Shown piece after piece: positions 16,658 through 28,344 of a stretch of DNA of 64,000 nt. The DNA lies in contig NZ_JAOWLE010000002.1 in NCBI RefSeq assembly GCF_025751515.1, positions 62,001 through 126,000 of the forward strand, in the 5' to 3' direction. Every line of letters begins with the position of its first letter. The stretch's first letter is position 1. The notes beneath the pieces were generated by a model. That model was not told the origin of the DNA. It made no database searches and saw only the letters and a list, made by a program, of their open reading frames with translations. The translations under genes were made by a program, and so were the position numbers. This stretch comes from Actibacterium sp. XHP0104 (GTDB taxonomy: Bacteria; Pseudomonadota; Alphaproteobacteria; Rhodobacterales; Rhodobacteraceae).

Positions 16658-17827
16658 ATGACAGAAATGGTTTATGGCGCCGCGCCTATGCGGGTGGGGG
16701 AACCCATTCTGCCGCGTTGGTGGCGCACGATCGATAAATGGACGTTGTCCTGCATTCTTCTTTTGTTTGGCATCGGGTTGCTGCTGGGCTTGGCCGCCTC
16801 GCCGCCACTGGCCGAGCGCAACGGCCTTAGCCCGTTCCACTATGTCGAACGCCAGGCGTTGTTTGGCGGGATGGCGCTGGTGGTGATGTTCGCCACCTCG
16901 ATGATGTCGCCCGACATGGTGCGCCGTCTGGGGGTGCTGGGCTTTATGGGGGCCTTCATCGCGCTGGCCCTCTTGCCCGTGCTGGGCACCGATTTCGGCA
17001 AGGGCGCGGTGCGCTGGTACAGCCTGGGCTTTGCCTCGGTGCAGCCGTCCGAGTTTCTCAAACCCTGTTTCATCATCCTGACCGCCTGGATGATGGCGGC
17101 GAATACCGAGATCGGCGGCCCTCCGGGGCGGATGTTCTCTTTCGTGATCGCGGTGACGGTGGTGCTGTTCCTGGCGCTGCAACCCGATTTCGGCCAGGCC
17201 TCGCTGATCCTGTTTTCCTGGGGCGTGATGTATTTCGTCGGCGGCGCACCGATGCTGCTGCTGGCGGGCATGGCGGGCATGACGGTGATGGGCGGCGTCG
17301 TCGCCTATAACAACTCGGAGCATTTCGCGCGCCGGATCGACGGGTTCCTGTCGCCCGAAATCGACCCGCGCACCCAGCTGGGCTATGCCACCAATGCCAT
17401 CCGCGAAGGCGGGTTCTGGGGCGTTGGCGTGGGCGAGGGGCAGGTCAAGCAATCGCTGCCTGACGCGCATACCGATTTCATCATCGCTGTGGCGGCCGAG
17501 GAATACGGCCTGATCCTGGTGCTGCTGGTGATTGCGCTTTACGCAGCGATCGTGCTGCGGTCGCTGCACCGGCTGACGCGCGAGCGTGATCCGTTCGCCC
17601 GGCTGGCCGGTACCGGTCTGGCCTGTATCTTTGGCGTGCAGGCGATGATCAACATGGGCGTGGCGGTCAAGCTGCTGCCCGCCAAGGGTATGACCCTGCC
17701 GTTCGTCAGCTATGGCGGCTCGTCCCTGATCGCGGGCGGCGTGGTGGTGGGGGCGCTGCTGGCGCTGACCCGCACAAGGCCGCAGGGCGAGATTGGCGAC
17801 CTGCTGATGCGAAAGGGCCGGGCATGA
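16658..17827 (+). CDS. ftsW: Septal peptidoglycan glycosyltransferase FtsW
   Basis: 389 residues of a SEDS protein with about ten membrane segments. The catalytic-Asp region reads [11 protein letters not shown], and other family motifs are GARW-like [47 protein letters not shown] and [11 protein letters not shown]. FtsW polymerises lipid II at the septum together with FtsI. It overlaps murG by four bases. The next genes murG and murC follow closely, so this is a second dcw transcription block after the decarboxylase insertion. Confidence 0.95.
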   Translation: MTEMVYGAAPMRVGEPILPRWWRTIDKWTLSCILLLFGIGLLLGLAASPPLAERNGLSPFHYVERQALFGGMALVVMFATSMMSPDMVRRLGVLGFMGAFIALALLPVLGTDFGKGAVRWYSLGFASVQPSEFLKPCFIILTAWMMAANTEIGGPPGRMFSFVIAVTVVLFLALQPDFGQASLILFSWGVMYFVGGAPMLLLAGMAGMTVMGGVVAYNNSEHFARRIDGFLSPEIDPRTQLGYATNAIREGGFWGVGVGEGQVKQSLPDAHTDFIIAVAAEEYGLILVLLVIALYAAIVLRSLHRLTRERDPFARLAGTGLACIFGVQAMINMGVAVKLLPAKGMTLPFVSYGGSSLIAGGVVVGALLALTRTRPQGEIGDLLMRKGRA

Positions 17828-18927
17828 GCGCACCGCTGCTGGTGATCGCGGCCGGGGGGACCGGCGGGCACATGTTTCCCGCCCAGGCCCTGGCCGAGGA
17901 AATGCTGGCACGCGGCTGGCGGGTCAAGCTGTCGACCGATGCGCGCGGGGCGCGCTATGCGGGCGGCTTTCCCGACGCGGTTGAGATCGAGGAAATCCCC
18001 AGCGCCACTTTTGCGCGCGGCGGGCCGCTGGCCAAGCTGGGCGTGCCCTTCCGCCTGGCCGGAGGGGTGATCTCGGCCGCGGTCAAGATGCTGCGCGACC
18101 GCCCCGCAGTGGTGGCGGGGTTTGGCGGCTATCCGTCCTTTCCGGCGATCACGGCGGCGACCCTGCTGAAACTGCCGCGCATGATCCACGAACAAAACGG
18201 CGTGCTGGGCAAGGTCAACAAGGCCTTTGCCGGCCGTGTCAGCGCGGTGGCCTGCGGCACATGGCCGACCCGGCTGCCCGATGGCATCGAGGGCATTCAC
18301 ACCGGCAACCCGGTGCGCGCGGCAGTGCTGTCGCGTGCGGGCGCGCCCTATATTCCGCCCGGCGACTACCCGATGAGCGTGCTGGTCATCGGCGGCAGCC
18401 AAGGCGCGCGCATCCTGTCCGACACCGTGCCGACCGCGCTGGCGGGGCTGCCCGATGACATCCGCCGCCATCTGCGCGTCGCCCACCAGGCCCGCCCCGA
18501 AGACATGGATCGCGTCACTGCCGCCTATGACGCCGCCGGCATCCGCGCCGAGGTGCAAAGCTTTTTCACCGATATTCCCAACCGGCTGGCCGATGCGCAG
18601 CTGGTGATCTCGCGCTCTGGCGCGTCCAGCGTGGCCGATATCTCGGTCGTGGGGCGGCCTAGCATCCTGATCCCCTTTGCCGCCGCCGCCGAGGACCACC
18701 AGACCGCCAATGCCCGTGGCCTGGTCGAGGCCGAGGCCGCGATCCTGATCCCTGAATCCCGCCTTGAACCCGCCGCGCTTTGCGAGCAAATAGGCGCGAT
18801 CCTGTCCCACCCGCAGGCTGCGGTGAAAATGGCGCATGGGGCGCTGGCCTATGGTCTGCCCGATGCGACGACACGTCTGGCTGCGGTGGTCGAAGACCTG
18901 GCCTATGGTCAGAAACAGCCCGCCTGA
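17824..18927 (+). CDS. murG: Lipid II synthase MurG (GlcNAc transferase)
   Basis: 367 residues, GT-B fold family 28. N-terminal [18 protein letters not shown] (lipid I-binding G-loop), [24 protein letters not shown], then the C-terminal GGSQGAR and the UDP-GlcNAc-binding [22 protein letters not shown] with [10 protein letters not shown]. It converts lipid I to lipid II on the cytoplasmic face. Coupled to ftsW, and 30 bases before murC. Confidence 0.97.
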   Translation: MSAPLLVIAAGGTGGHMFPAQALAEEMLARGWRVKLSTDARGARYAGGFPDAVEIEEIPSATFARGGPLAKLGVPFRLAGGVISAAVKMLRDRPAVVAGFGGYPSFPAITAATLLKLPRMIHEQNGVLGKVNKAFAGRVSAVACGTWPTRLPDGIEGIHTGNPVRAAVLSRAGAPYIPPGDYPMSVLVIGGSQGARILSDTVPTALAGLPDDIRRHLRVAHQARPEDMDRVTAAYDAAGIRAEVQSFFTDIPNRLADAQLVISRSGASSVADISVVGRPSILIPFAAAAEDHQTANARGLVEAEAAILIPESRLEPAALCEQIGAILSHPQAAVKMAHGALAYGLPDATTRLAAVVEDLAYGQKQPA

Positions 18928-18957
18928 GGCCGGGCACGAACGCCAAGGAACGAACGA

Positions 18958-20361
<1,404 letters not shown>

Positions 20362-20364
20362 ACC

Positions 20365-21552
20365 ATGGCTGACCATCTCAAGCGGAAACTGGGCCTGGGG
20401 CTGCTGACCGCATATGGGGTGGGGATCATGGTGGGCGCCGGCATCTATGTGCTGGTGGGCGCCGCCGCGGGCGAGGCGGGCGTTTGGGCGCCGGTGTCCT
20501 TCCTGTTGGCGGCACTGGTCGCGGTGCCGACCGCGCTGTCATTCGCCGAACTGTCCGCCCGCATCCCCGAGGCCGCGGGCGATTCATCCTATGTCGAGGT
20601 CGGGCTGAACAAGCACTGGCTGGCGTTGGTCGTGGGCGCGATCAATGTGGGCGCGGGCACGTTCGCGGCCTCGGCGGTGTTACGCGGGGGCGTGGGCTAT
20701 CTGACATCGATCACGCCGATCCCGTTCGAGGCGGGGATCATCCTGCTGGGCATCCTGCTGACCGCCATCGCCGTCATCGGCGTGGTTGAATCGCTGGGCT
20801 TTGCCGCCGTGCTGACCGTGATCGAGGTGGTCGGCCTGGTGCTGGTCATCTGGGCCGGGTTCGGGGCCGAGCCGGTCGAGGGCTGGATCAACCCGCCCAC
20901 ACCCTATTGGCCGGGCATCTTCGCCGCCTCGATCTTTGCCTTCTTCGCCTTCATCGGCTTTGACGATCTGGTCAACATGGCCGAAGAGGCCAAGAACCCC
21001 GGCTTTACCATGCCGGCCTCGATCCTGATCTCTCTGGCCATCACCGCCGCGCTTTATGCGCTGGTGTCGATGGCCGCCGTGCGCGCCGTGCCGCAAGAGG
21101 CGCTGGCGGTCAGCGAGCGACCGCTGGCGTTGGTCTGGGAAACCGCGCGTGGCCAAAGCGCGGCCTTCCTGTCGGCCATTGCCGTTGCGGCGGCGCTGAA
21201 CGGGGTGCTGGCGCAGATCGTGATGGCGGCGCGGGTGCTGTTCGGGCTGGGCCGGCGCTCGCCCTCGCTGGCGATGTTCCACCACGCCCATCCGCGCTTT
21301 GGCACGCCGGTGCGGGCCTCGATATTGATCGGGGCGGCCGTGGTGGCGGGCGCGCTGCTGCTGCCGGTGGCGGCGCTGGCCGAGCTGACCTCGGTCGCCC
21401 TGCTGGCGGTGTTCGCCATCGTCAACACCGCGCTGATCGCGCTGAAACGCAAGGCCCCCGAAGCGCCGTTCAAGGTCTGGACCATCGTGCCCTGGTTTGG
21501 CCTGCTGGCCTGCCTGGCCGCCTTTGCCGCCGCGCTGGGGCAGTTGCTGTGA
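20365..21552 (+). CDS. APC-superfamily amino-acid/polyamine permease
   Basis: 395 residues with about 11-12 hydrophobic segments. It begins LKRKLGLGLLTAYGVGIMVGAGIYVLVG, the unwound first helix of APC transporters with the GAGIYVL substrate-binding motif, and contains FAFFAFIGFDDLVNMAEEAKNP in helix 6, typical of the family. Substrate is not predictable; amino acids, amines or polyamines are all possible. It lies between murC and murB, an unusual insertion in a dcw cluster, and overlaps the next small gene by four bases. Confidence 0.88.
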   Translation: MADHLKRKLGLGLLTAYGVGIMVGAGIYVLVGAAAGEAGVWAPVSFLLAALVAVPTALSFAELSARIPEAAGDSSYVEVGLNKHWLALVVGAINVGAGTFAASAVLRGGVGYLTSITPIPFEAGIILLGILLTAIAVIGVVESLGFAAVLTVIEVVGLVLVIWAGFGAEPVEGWINPPTPYWPGIFAASIFAFFAFIGFDDLVNMAEEAKNPGFTMPASILISLAITAALYALVSMAAVRAVPQEALAVSERPLALVWETARGQSAAFLSAIAVAAALNGVLAQIVMAARVLFGLGRRSPSLAMFHHAHPRFGTPVRASILIGAAVVAGALLLPVAALAELTSVALLAVFAIVNTALIALKRKAPEAPFKVWTIVPWFGLLACLAAFAAALGQLL

Positions 21553-21788
21553 CCCTGTCGCTGACACTGGCCTGCCTGTGGGTGGTGACGGCGGCGGTCG
21601 TGGCGATGCTGCCGATGCGATACCAATACGCGCCGGGCATCGCGCTGCTGGTCGCGGCGGTGCCGCTGCTGGTGTTTCTGGGGCGCGAGCATAATCCCTG
21701 GATCGTGCTGGCGGTGCTGGCGGCGATCATCTCGATGTTTCGGCGCCCGTTGCGGGTGCTGGTCCGGCACCTGAGGGCGCGGCTATGA
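21549..21788 (+). CDS. DUF2484 small membrane protein, copy 1
   Basis: 79 residues from a GTG that overlaps the permease stop. It has two or three hydrophobic helices (LTLACLWVVTAAVVAMLP; GIALLVAAVPLLVFLG; WIVLAVLAAIISMF) and ends in a basic tail. It resembles the DUF2484 family, which in Rhodobacterales typically lies between murC and murB. No function is established. It overlaps the next gene by four bases, and the two proteins share the LILAC(L/I)W..L and P.R.L/Y(L)IR.(L/C)(R/K)A(K/R)L patterns. Confidence 0.75.
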   Translation: MTLSLTLACLWVVTAAVVAMLPMRYQYAPGIALLVAAVPLLVFLGREHNPWIVLAVLAAIISMFRRPLRVLVRHLRARL

Positions 21789-22045
21789 GCACCGGTCTGA
21801 TCCTTGCCTGTATCTGGGTGCTGCTGGCCTCGGCCGCAGGCGCGACGCGCGGGCGGCTGTCGTGGTACCTGGCCTATGGGCTGATCGCTTTGGGCCTGCC
21901 GCTGCTAATCTATATCGCGCTGACCGACGGGGCGATCTGGGCGCTGGTGTTCCTGGCGGCGGGCTGTTCGATCCTGCGCTGGCCGCTGATTTACCTGATC
22001 CGCTGGTGCAAAGCCAAATTGCGCGCTAAACCCCCAGTCGACTAA
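21785..22045 (+). CDS. DUF2484 small membrane protein, copy 2
   Basis: 86 residues: GLILACIWVLLASAAGATRGR, then a second helix LIALGLPLLIYIALT and a third, WALVFLAAGCSILRWPLIYLIRW. The ILRWP..YLIRW end is the most family-like feature. It appears to be a tandem paralogue of the gene before it, overlapping it by ATGA. Likely an inner-membrane protein coexpressed with murC and murB; its role is unknown. Confidence 0.78.
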   Translation: MSTGLILACIWVLLASAAGATRGRLSWYLAYGLIALGLPLLIYIALTDGAIWALVFLAAGCSILRWPLIYLIRWCKAKLRAKPPVD

Positions 22046-22055
22046 GGGGGTGCCG

Positions 22056-22304
22056 ATGGGCAATCTGACCGTTCCGCTGACCTATGCCGTCTGGGCCGCC
22101 GCGCCCGCCGTGGCCTATCAGGCCATGCTGGCCGGGATAGAGGGCAGGGGCCGCGCCTTTCTGCCGCTCTGGGCGGTTTATGCCGGCGTGTCGGTCGTGG
22201 TGTCGCTGTCGGCGGCGCATCCGATGGCGCTGATCGGGCCGATGGCGGCGGTGACGGTACTGTCGGCTGTTTTGTATCTGATCGGGCGGAGGGCCCAGAA
22301 ATGA
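22056..22304 (+). CDS. Small hydrophobic membrane protein, function unknown
   Basis: 82 residues if it starts at ATG 22056 after AAGGGGG; an in-frame GTG at 22050 is the alternative. Three hydrophobic helices ([54 protein letters not shown]) make up nearly the whole protein. I do not recognise the family. Its stop overlaps the murB start by four bases, so it is translationally coupled within the murC-permease-DUF2484-murB string. Confidence 0.65.
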   Translation: MGNLTVPLTYAVWAAAPAVAYQAMLAGIEGRGRAFLPLWAVYAGVSVVVSLSAAHPMALIGPMAAVTVLSAVLYLIGRRAQK

Positions 22305-23227
22305 CGATGCCAACCGTGCGCGGCACGCTGACGCCGCAGCGCCCGCTGAACGATCTGACATGGCTGCGCGTGGGCGGGCCGGCCGATTGGCTGTTCCAGC
22401 CAGCCGATGTCGAGGATCTGCAGGATTTCCTGCGCGCCCTCGACCCGTCTGTGCCGGTCTTTCCCATGGGCGTGGGCAGCAACCTGATCGTGCGCGATGG
22501 CGGTATTCGCGCCGTGGTGATCCGGCTGGGGCGCAATTTCAACGGCATCGACATTGACGGCACCCGCGTGACCGCCGGCGCCGCGCTGCTGGACAGCATG
22601 GTCGCGCGCAAGGCAGCGGCGGCAGGCGTCGACCTGACTTTCCTGCGCACCATTCCCGGCGCGATTGGCGGGGCAGTGCGGATGAACGCGGGCTGCTACG
22701 GGGCCTATGTGGCCGACCATTTCGTCTCGGCCCAGGCAGTGACGCGGGGCGGAGAGCTGGTGACGCTGACCGCGAACGACCTGAATTTCCGCTATCGCCA
22801 GACCGATCTGCCCGAGGGCTGGATCCTGATCAGCGCCACGCTCAAAGGCGCGCCGGGCGACCCGGATGCGCTGGCCGCGCGCATGGACGACCAACTGGCC
22901 AAGCGCGACGCGACCCAGCCCACCAAAGACCGCAGCGCCGGCTCGACCTTTCGCAATCCGGCGGGCTTTTCCAGCACCGGGCGCGACGACGACACCCATG
23001 AATTGAAGGCGTGGAAGGTGATCGACGACGCCGGTATGCGCGGTGCGCGCATCGGTGGCGCGCAGATGTCGGAAAAGCATTCGAACTTTCTGATCAACAC
23101 CGGCGACGCCACCGCCCAAGACCTTGAACAACTTGGCGAAGAGGTCAGAAAAAGGGTTTTCCAAAACAGCGGGATCACGCTAGAGTGGGAGATCATGAGG
23201 GTCGGCGAACCGGCCCCTGAGGCATAA
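22301..23227 (+). CDS. murB: UDP-N-acetylenolpyruvoylglucosamine reductase MurB
   Basis: 308 residues, type II MurB. FAD-binding motifs [15 protein letters not shown] and [17 protein letters not shown]; the catalytic serine lies in AGSTFRNP, and the C-terminus has [15 protein letters not shown]. It reduces the enolpyruvyl moiety with NADPH to form UDP-MurNAc. Coupled to the small membrane gene upstream and 42 bases before ddl. Confidence 0.96.
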   Translation: MTMPTVRGTLTPQRPLNDLTWLRVGGPADWLFQPADVEDLQDFLRALDPSVPVFPMGVGSNLIVRDGGIRAVVIRLGRNFNGIDIDGTRVTAGAALLDSMVARKAAAAGVDLTFLRTIPGAIGGAVRMNAGCYGAYVADHFVSAQAVTRGGELVTLTANDLNFRYRQTDLPEGWILISATLKGAPGDPDALAARMDDQLAKRDATQPTKDRSAGSTFRNPAGFSSTGRDDDTHELKAWKVIDDAGMRGARIGGAQMSEKHSNFLINTGDATAQDLEQLGEEVRKRVFQNSGITLEWEIMRVGEPAPEA

Positions 23228-23269
23228 CGAAAAATCAGGCCGCATAAGGCTGGAAGCAACGAGGCGGGC

Positions 23270-24184
23270 ATGTCGAGCAGGGCAGCCCCGAAAGTGGCGG
23301 TATTGATGGGTGGCCCCTCGGCCGAGCGTGAGGTGTCCCTGTCCACGGGTCGCGAATGCGCGGCCGCCCTTCGGGCAGAAGGATTTAACGTCGTCGAACT
23401 GGACGCGGGGCCGGACCTGGCTGCGCGGCTGGTCGATTTGCGTCCTGACGTTGCCTTCAATGCGCTGCATGGCCGCTGGGGCGAAGATGGCTGCGTGCAG
23501 GGCATCCTTGAATGGCTGCGCATCCCCTATACCCATTCCGGCGTTCTGGCCTCGGCCCTGGCGATGGACAAAGAGCGCAGCAAGGTCACCTATCGCGCCG
23601 CCAACCTGCCGGTGCTTGATAGCTGCATTGCCCTGGCCCAAGAGGTGCGCACCCGTCACGTGATGGCGCCACCCTATGTGGTCAAACCCAATAACGAGGG
23701 CTCTTCGGTGGGGGTGTATATCGTGCACGAATCCGCCAACGGCCCGCCGCAACTGTCGCCCGACATGCCCGAGATGGTCATGGTCGAGGCCTTTGCCCCC
23801 GGGCGCGAGCTGACCACCGCCGTGATGGGCGATCGCCCGCTGACCGTCACCGACATTCTGACCGACGGCTGGTATGACTATGACGCCAAGTACAAGGCCG
23901 GCGGGTCGCGCCACATCGTGCCCGCCGACATCCCGGCCGAGATCTTTGACGCCTGTATGGAATACGCCCTGCGCTCGCATCAGGTGCTGGGCTGTCGCGG
24001 GCTAAGCCGCACCGATTTCCGCTGGGATGAAACCCGCGGGCTGGACGGGCTGATCATCCTTGAAACCAACACCCAGCCCGGGATGACCCCAACATCGCTG
24101 GCGCCCGAACAGGCGGCGCATTGCGGGATCAGCTTCGGGCAACTGTGCCGCTGGCTGGTGGAGGATGCATCATGCAACCGCTGA
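23270..24184 (+). CDS. ddl: D-alanine:D-alanine ligase
   Basis: 304 residues, ATP-grasp fold. N-terminal VLMGGPSAEREVSLSTGRE, FNALHGRWGEDGCVQG, the ATP-binding VVKPNNEGSSVGVYIV loop, and the C-terminal LGCRGLSRTDFRWDE and LETNTQPGMTPTSL with Mg ligands. It supplies D-Ala-D-Ala to MurF. The start context is CGAGGCGGGC followed by ATG. Its last 13 bases overlap ftsQ. Confidence 0.95.
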   Translation: MSSRAAPKVAVLMGGPSAEREVSLSTGRECAAALRAEGFNVVELDAGPDLAARLVDLRPDVAFNALHGRWGEDGCVQGILEWLRIPYTHSGVLASALAMDKERSKVTYRAANLPVLDSCIALAQEVRTRHVMAPPYVVKPNNEGSSVGVYIVHESANGPPQLSPDMPEMVMVEAFAPGRELTTAVMGDRPLTVTDILTDGWYDYDAKYKAGGSRHIVPADIPAEIFDACMEYALRSHQVLGCRGLSRTDFRWDETRGLDGLIILETNTQPGMTPTSLAPEQAAHCGISFGQLCRWLVEDASCNR

Positions 24185-25050
24185 ACCACCACCCGCGCCG
24201 TGACCCCGCGCCCACGCGCCTGACCTACCGGATGAACCGGCTTTGGCTGACGCCGCTGTTTCGCAGCTTTCTGCGGATTGGCCTGCCGGTGCTGACCGTG
24301 GCCGGGGGCGTTGCGATCTTTCTGGCCGACACCGACCGGCGCGAGGGGCTGGTGATGGCCGCGCAGGACATGCGCCGCGCCGTCGAGGAGCGCCCCGAAT
24401 TCATGGTCAAGGTCATGTCGGTTCAGGGCGCGTCAGCCGAGCTGGACCAGGATATCCGCGAGGTTCTGCCGCTGGATTTCCCGATCTCGTCCTTTGATCT
24501 GGATCTCGAGGAAATGCGCCTGGCGGTGTCAGAGCTGGATGCCGTGGCGCGTGCCGAGATGCATGTGCGCCCCGGTGGCATTCTTGAGGTCAAGGTCGAG
24601 GAACGCGAACCGGCGATCATCTGGCGCTCGCGTCAGGGGCTGGAACTGCTGGATGGCCAGGGCCACCGCGTGGCCCCGTTGGAAACCCGCGCGATGCGCG
24701 CCGATCTGCCGGTCATTGCCGGCGACGGCGCCGATGCCGAGGTCGCCGAGGCGCTGGCCCTGATCGACGCGGTCGGCCCGCTGGCCCCCCGTTTTCGCGG
24801 GCTGGTGCGGATGGGCGAACGCCGCTGGGACGTGGTGCTGGACCGCGACCAACGCATCCTGCTGCCCGAACAGGGCGCGGTGCGGGCGCTGGAGCGCGTG
24901 ATCGCGCTGGCCCAGGCCGATGATTTGTTGGACCGCGACCTGATCGCGGTGGATATGCGAAACCCGGCCCGGCCGACCCTGCGCATGGCGCAGGGCGCGG
25001 TCGAAGAGCTGCGGCGGATAAGAACTCTTGAGGCAGGAGCAAGCAACTGA
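24172..25050 (+). CDS. ftsQ: Cell division protein FtsQ
   Basis: 292 residues from ATG 24172, preceded by GGAGGATGC inside the end of ddl; the longer frame from 24121 is not needed. Cytoplasmic basic tail, one transmembrane helix (about 35-52), then a POTRA domain region (MSVQGASAELDQDIREVL..) and the FtsQ beta domain with VRMGERRWDVVLDRDQRILLPE. It recruits FtsL/FtsB and regulates FtsWI. Overlaps ftsA by one base (TGATG). Confidence 0.94.
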   Translation: MQPLNHHPRRDPAPTRLTYRMNRLWLTPLFRSFLRIGLPVLTVAGGVAIFLADTDRREGLVMAAQDMRRAVEERPEFMVKVMSVQGASAELDQDIREVLPLDFPISSFDLDLEEMRLAVSELDAVARAEMHVRPGGILEVKVEEREPAIIWRSRQGLELLDGQGHRVAPLETRAMRADLPVIAGDGADAEVAEALALIDAVGPLAPRFRGLVRMGERRWDVVLDRDQRILLPEQGAVRALERVIALAQADDLLDRDLIAVDMRNPARPTLRMAQGAVEELRRIRTLEAGASN

Positions 25051-26384
25051 TGACCGAGCTGTATCAGTCACAGCGCGCCATGCGGCGGATGCGCAAACAG
25101 GCGATGGAACGCGGCGTGATCGCCATTCTGGATGTGGGCAGTTCAAAAATCGCCTGCCTGGTGCTGCGCTTTGATGGGCCCGAACGGTTTCGCAGCAGCG
25201 ACGGCGTGGCCTCGCTGGCGGGGCAGTCGTCGTTCCGTGTGATCGGCGCGGCGACGACCCGGTCGCGCGGCGTGCGCTTTGGCGAGATAGACGCCATGCC
25301 AGAGACCGAACGCGCCATCCGCACCGCCGTGCAGGCGGCGCAAAAGATGGCCAATGTGCGGGTCGACCACGTGATCGCCTGCCTGTCGGGCGCGCGGCCG
25401 CGGTCTTATGGGCTGGATGGCCGAATCGACCTGGTCGACAGCGTTGTGTCCGAGGATGACGTGGCCCGCGTGCTGGCTGCCTGCGACGTGCCCGATCTCG
25501 GCCACGGCCGCGAGGTGCTGCACGCGCAGCCCGTGAATTTCGCGCTGGATCACCGCACCGGCATGAACGACCCGCGCGGCCAGATCGGCAACACGCTGGC
25601 CTGCGACATGCATGTGCTGACCGCAGACGCCCACGTCATGCAGAACCTGCTGTATTGCATCAAACGCTGTGACCTGGAATTGGCCGGCTTGGCCAGTTCG
25701 GCCTATGTGTCGGGCGTGTCCAGCCTGGTCGAGGACGAACAGGAACTGGGCGCCGCCTGTATCGACCTGGGCGGGGGCTCGACCGGCGTGTCGATCTTTA
25801 TCAAGCGCCACATGATCTATGCCGACAGCGTGCGCCTGGGCGGCGATCACGTCACGCAGGATATCTCGAAAGGGCTGCAGGTGCCGCTGGCCACGGCCGA
25901 GCGCATCAAGACCTTCTACGGCGGCGTCGTGGCCACCGGAATGGACGACCGCGAGATGATCGAAATCGGCGGTGATACCGGTGATTACGAGCACGATCGC
26001 CGCACCGTCAGCCGGGCCGAACTGATCGGAATCATGCGTCCGCGCGTCGAAGAGATTCTCGAAGATGCCCGCGCGCGGCTGGATGCGGCCGGATTCGAGC
26101 ATTTGCCCAGCCAGCAGATCGTTTTGACCGGTGGCGGTAGCCAGATACCGGGGCTCGACGGGTTGGCCAGCCGCATCCTGGGCCAGCAGGTGCGCCTTGG
26201 TCGCCCTATGCGTGTGCAGGGGCTGCCTCAAGCTGCGACAGGTCCTGCATTTTCTTCGGCGGTCGGTCTGTGCCTCTTTGCGGCACACCCGCAAGACGAG
26301 TGGTGGGACTTTGAAATCCCCGCCGAACGCTATCCGGCGCGGTCGCTCAAGCGGGCCATGCGCTGGTTTAAGGATAACTGGTGA
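25050..26384 (+). CDS. ftsA: Cell division protein FtsA
   Basis: 444 residues of the actin/Hsp70 fold. ATP-site motifs are AILDVGSSKIACL, CIDLGGGSTGVSIF and VLTGGGSQIPGL, with the 1C subdomain in the first third. The C-terminus RSLKRAMRWFKDNW is the amphipathic membrane-targeting helix. FtsA tethers FtsZ filaments to the membrane. It is followed by a 184-base gap before ftsZ. Confidence 0.96.
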   Translation: MTELYQSQRAMRRMRKQAMERGVIAILDVGSSKIACLVLRFDGPERFRSSDGVASLAGQSSFRVIGAATTRSRGVRFGEIDAMPETERAIRTAVQAAQKMANVRVDHVIACLSGARPRSYGLDGRIDLVDSVVSEDDVARVLAACDVPDLGHGREVLHAQPVNFALDHRTGMNDPRGQIGNTLACDMHVLTADAHVMQNLLYCIKRCDLELAGLASSAYVSGVSSLVEDEQELGAACIDLGGGSTGVSIFIKRHMIYADSVRLGGDHVTQDISKGLQVPLATAERIKTFYGGVVATGMDDREMIEIGGDTGDYEHDRRTVSRAELIGIMRPRVEEILEDARARLDAAGFEHLPSQQIVLTGGGSQIPGLDGLASRILGQQVRLGRPMRVQGLPQAATGPAFSSAVGLCLFAAHPQDEWWDFEIPAERYPARSLKRAMRWFKDNW

Positions 26385-26568
26385 TCGCAATATGCTGTGG
26401 CATAGGCAAAATACCGCTCGCTGCACCTGCATATCATCTATATTTTGTGGGGAATTTGCGTTTTTTTCGTGACCTCCCCCTGCGCGATAGCTAATATTGC
26501 GCGAAGTATCGGGTATTGTGCGTCTGGCAGGACAGCAGGCGCCGCGGAAACAACAGGCGGATTTTTCT
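26385..26568 (+). promoter_or_regulatory. ftsA-ftsZ intergenic region
   Basis: An AT-richer gap of 184 bases in an otherwise overlapping gene string, so ftsZ very probably has its own promoter here. It contains a run of seven T (26461-26467) and a GCGCGATAGCTAATATTGCGCG quasi-palindrome (about 26482-26504). No pair of promoter hexamers and no full CtrA half-sites could be called. Confidence 0.4.
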
Positions 26569-28161
26569 ATGGCTTTGAACCTTACCATGCCGGAGCGCGA
26601 TGAACTGAAACCTCGTATCACCGTGTTCGGTGTCGGCGGGGCAGGCGGCAACGCCGTCAACAACATGATCGAAAAAGAGCTGGAAGGTGTCGAGTTCGTG
26701 GTGGCCAACACCGACGCTCAGGCGCTGCAACAGTCCGCCGCTCAGGCGCGCATCCAGATGGGTGTGAAGGTGACCGAAGGCCTGGGCGCTGGCGCCCGCC
26801 CGTCGGTCGGCGCCGCCGCCGCCGAGGAAACCATCGAGGAAATCGTCGACCACCTGGCCGGCGCGCATATGTGCTTTATCACCGCCGGCATGGGCGGTGG
26901 CACCGGCACCGGCGCCGCCCCGATCATCGCGCAGGCCGCGCGTGAGCTGGGCGTGCTGACCGTGGGCGTCGTGACCAAACCGTTCCAGTTCGAAGGCGCC
27001 AAGCGCATGCGCCAGGCCGAGGACGGCGTCGAGGCCCTGCAAAAGGTCGTTGACACGCTGATCATCATTCCGAACCAGAACCTGTTCCGCCTGGCCAACG
27101 AGAAAACCACTTTTACCGAGGCCTTCTCGATGGCCGACGACGTGCTGTATCAGGGCGTCAAGGGCGTGACCGACCTGATGGTCCGTCCGGGCCTGATCAA
27201 CCTCGACTTTGCCGATGTTCGCGCCGTGATGGACGAGATGGGCAAGGCGATGATGGGCACCGGCGAAAGCACCGGCGAAGACCGCGCCATCCAGGCCGCC
27301 GAGAAAGCCATCGCCAACCCGCTGCTCGACGAGATCAGCCTGCGCGGTGCGCGCGGCGTGTTGATCAACATCACCGGCGGCTACGATCTGACCCTGTTCG
27401 AACTGGACGAGGCCGCCAACCGCATCCGCGAGGAAGTGGACCCCGAGGCCAACATCATCGTCGGCTCGACCCTGGACACCTCGATGGAAGGCGCGATGCG
27501 CGTGTCCGTCGTGGCCACCGGCATCGACGCCAGCGAAGTGGTGCACGAGGCCCCGGTGGCACGCCGCCGCCTGGCCGAGCCGCTGCAGCCCACCGCTGCC
27601 GAGGTGGCCGCGCAAGAGCCCGTGGTCGAACAGATTGCCGAGCCCGCCCCGGCGCCCGAGCAGCCGCGCTTCCCCTTTGATGCCGATGCCGCGCACGAGC
27701 AGGCCGAGAACATCTTTGACACTGCGGATGACAGCGATGACCTGCCGCCGCCGGCCTATCAGCCCGCCGTCGAGCCGCAGCCCGAGGTTGCGCGTTTCGC
27801 CGAAGAGGCCGCTGACGAGGCCTTTGTCGCGCCCAAACCGCGCGCGCCCGGCACCCCGTCGCCCGAGGCCCTGGCCCGCCTGCAAGCTGCCGTCGCCAAG
27901 GCGCCGCAGCAGCGCAGCCCGGTTGCCGCTGCCCCGCATGTGCCGGCCCGTCAGGCCCCGGCCGCGGCGCCCGCGCCGGAGAAAGCCCGCTTTGGCATCG
28001 GTTCGCTGATCAACCGCATGGCCGGCCACGAAGCCGCCGCCCGCGGTGGCGCCCAGCCGCGTCAGCAGCCCCAGGTTCAGGGCTATCACGAAGATCCCGA
28101 ACTGGACCCCGAACAGGAACGGATCGAGATTCCGGCCTTCCTGCGGCGTCAGGCGAACTGA
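26569..28161 (+). CDS. ftsZ: Cell division GTPase FtsZ
   Basis: 530 residues from ATG 26569 with AGGCGGA upstream. GTPase core: [16 protein letters not shown], the tubulin signature [21 protein letters not shown], and the T7 loop [13 protein letters not shown]. After about residue 320 comes a linker of roughly 190 residues rich in Ala, Pro and Glu, then the conserved C-terminal peptide [12 protein letters not shown] that binds FtsA and others. Long linkers are usual in alphaproteobacteria. The ring-forming scaffold of division, it ends the dcw cluster proper with a strong terminator. Confidence 0.97.
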   Translation: MALNLTMPERDELKPRITVFGVGGAGGNAVNNMIEKELEGVEFVVANTDAQALQQSAAQARIQMGVKVTEGLGAGARPSVGAAAAEETIEEIVDHLAGAHMCFITAGMGGGTGTGAAPIIAQAARELGVLTVGVVTKPFQFEGAKRMRQAEDGVEALQKVVDTLIIIPNQNLFRLANEKTTFTEAFSMADDVLYQGVKGVTDLMVRPGLINLDFADVRAVMDEMGKAMMGTGESTGEDRAIQAAEKAIANPLLDEISLRGARGVLINITGGYDLTLFELDEAANRIREEVDPEANIIVGSTLDTSMEGAMRVSVVATGIDASEVVHEAPVARRRLAEPLQPTAAEVAAQEPVVEQIAEPAPAPEQPRFPFDADAAHEQAENIFDTADDSDDLPPPAYQPAVEPQPEVARFAEEAADEAFVAPKPRAPGTPSPEALARLQAAVAKAPQQRSPVAAAPHVPARQAPAAAPAPEKARFGIGSLINRMAGHEAAARGGAQPRQQPQVQGYHEDPELDPEQERIEIPAFLRRQAN

Positions 28162-28184
28162 CATCTGCACCAGATATTGCAGTG

Positions 28185-28214
28185 AAAAGGGCCGGGTATC
28201 CGGCCCTTTTTCTT
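28185..28214 (+). terminator. Rho-independent terminator after ftsZ
   Basis: AAAAGGGCCGG (28185-28195) pairs with CCGGCCCTTTT (28200-28210) around a GTAT loop, continuing TCTT. It uncouples ftsZ from lpxC. Confidence 0.9.
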
Positions 28215-28344
28215 ATGTAAAACAACTGCTTGTGGGGCGTATTCAAGGGCTGAGCGGGAATCTGCCGATCCCTGGCGCCGGTATGTTTCAGGCCGTTACA
28301 AAGATTGAGTTGTTATTGCATCCCCCCCGCCGTAGATCGAGGCT

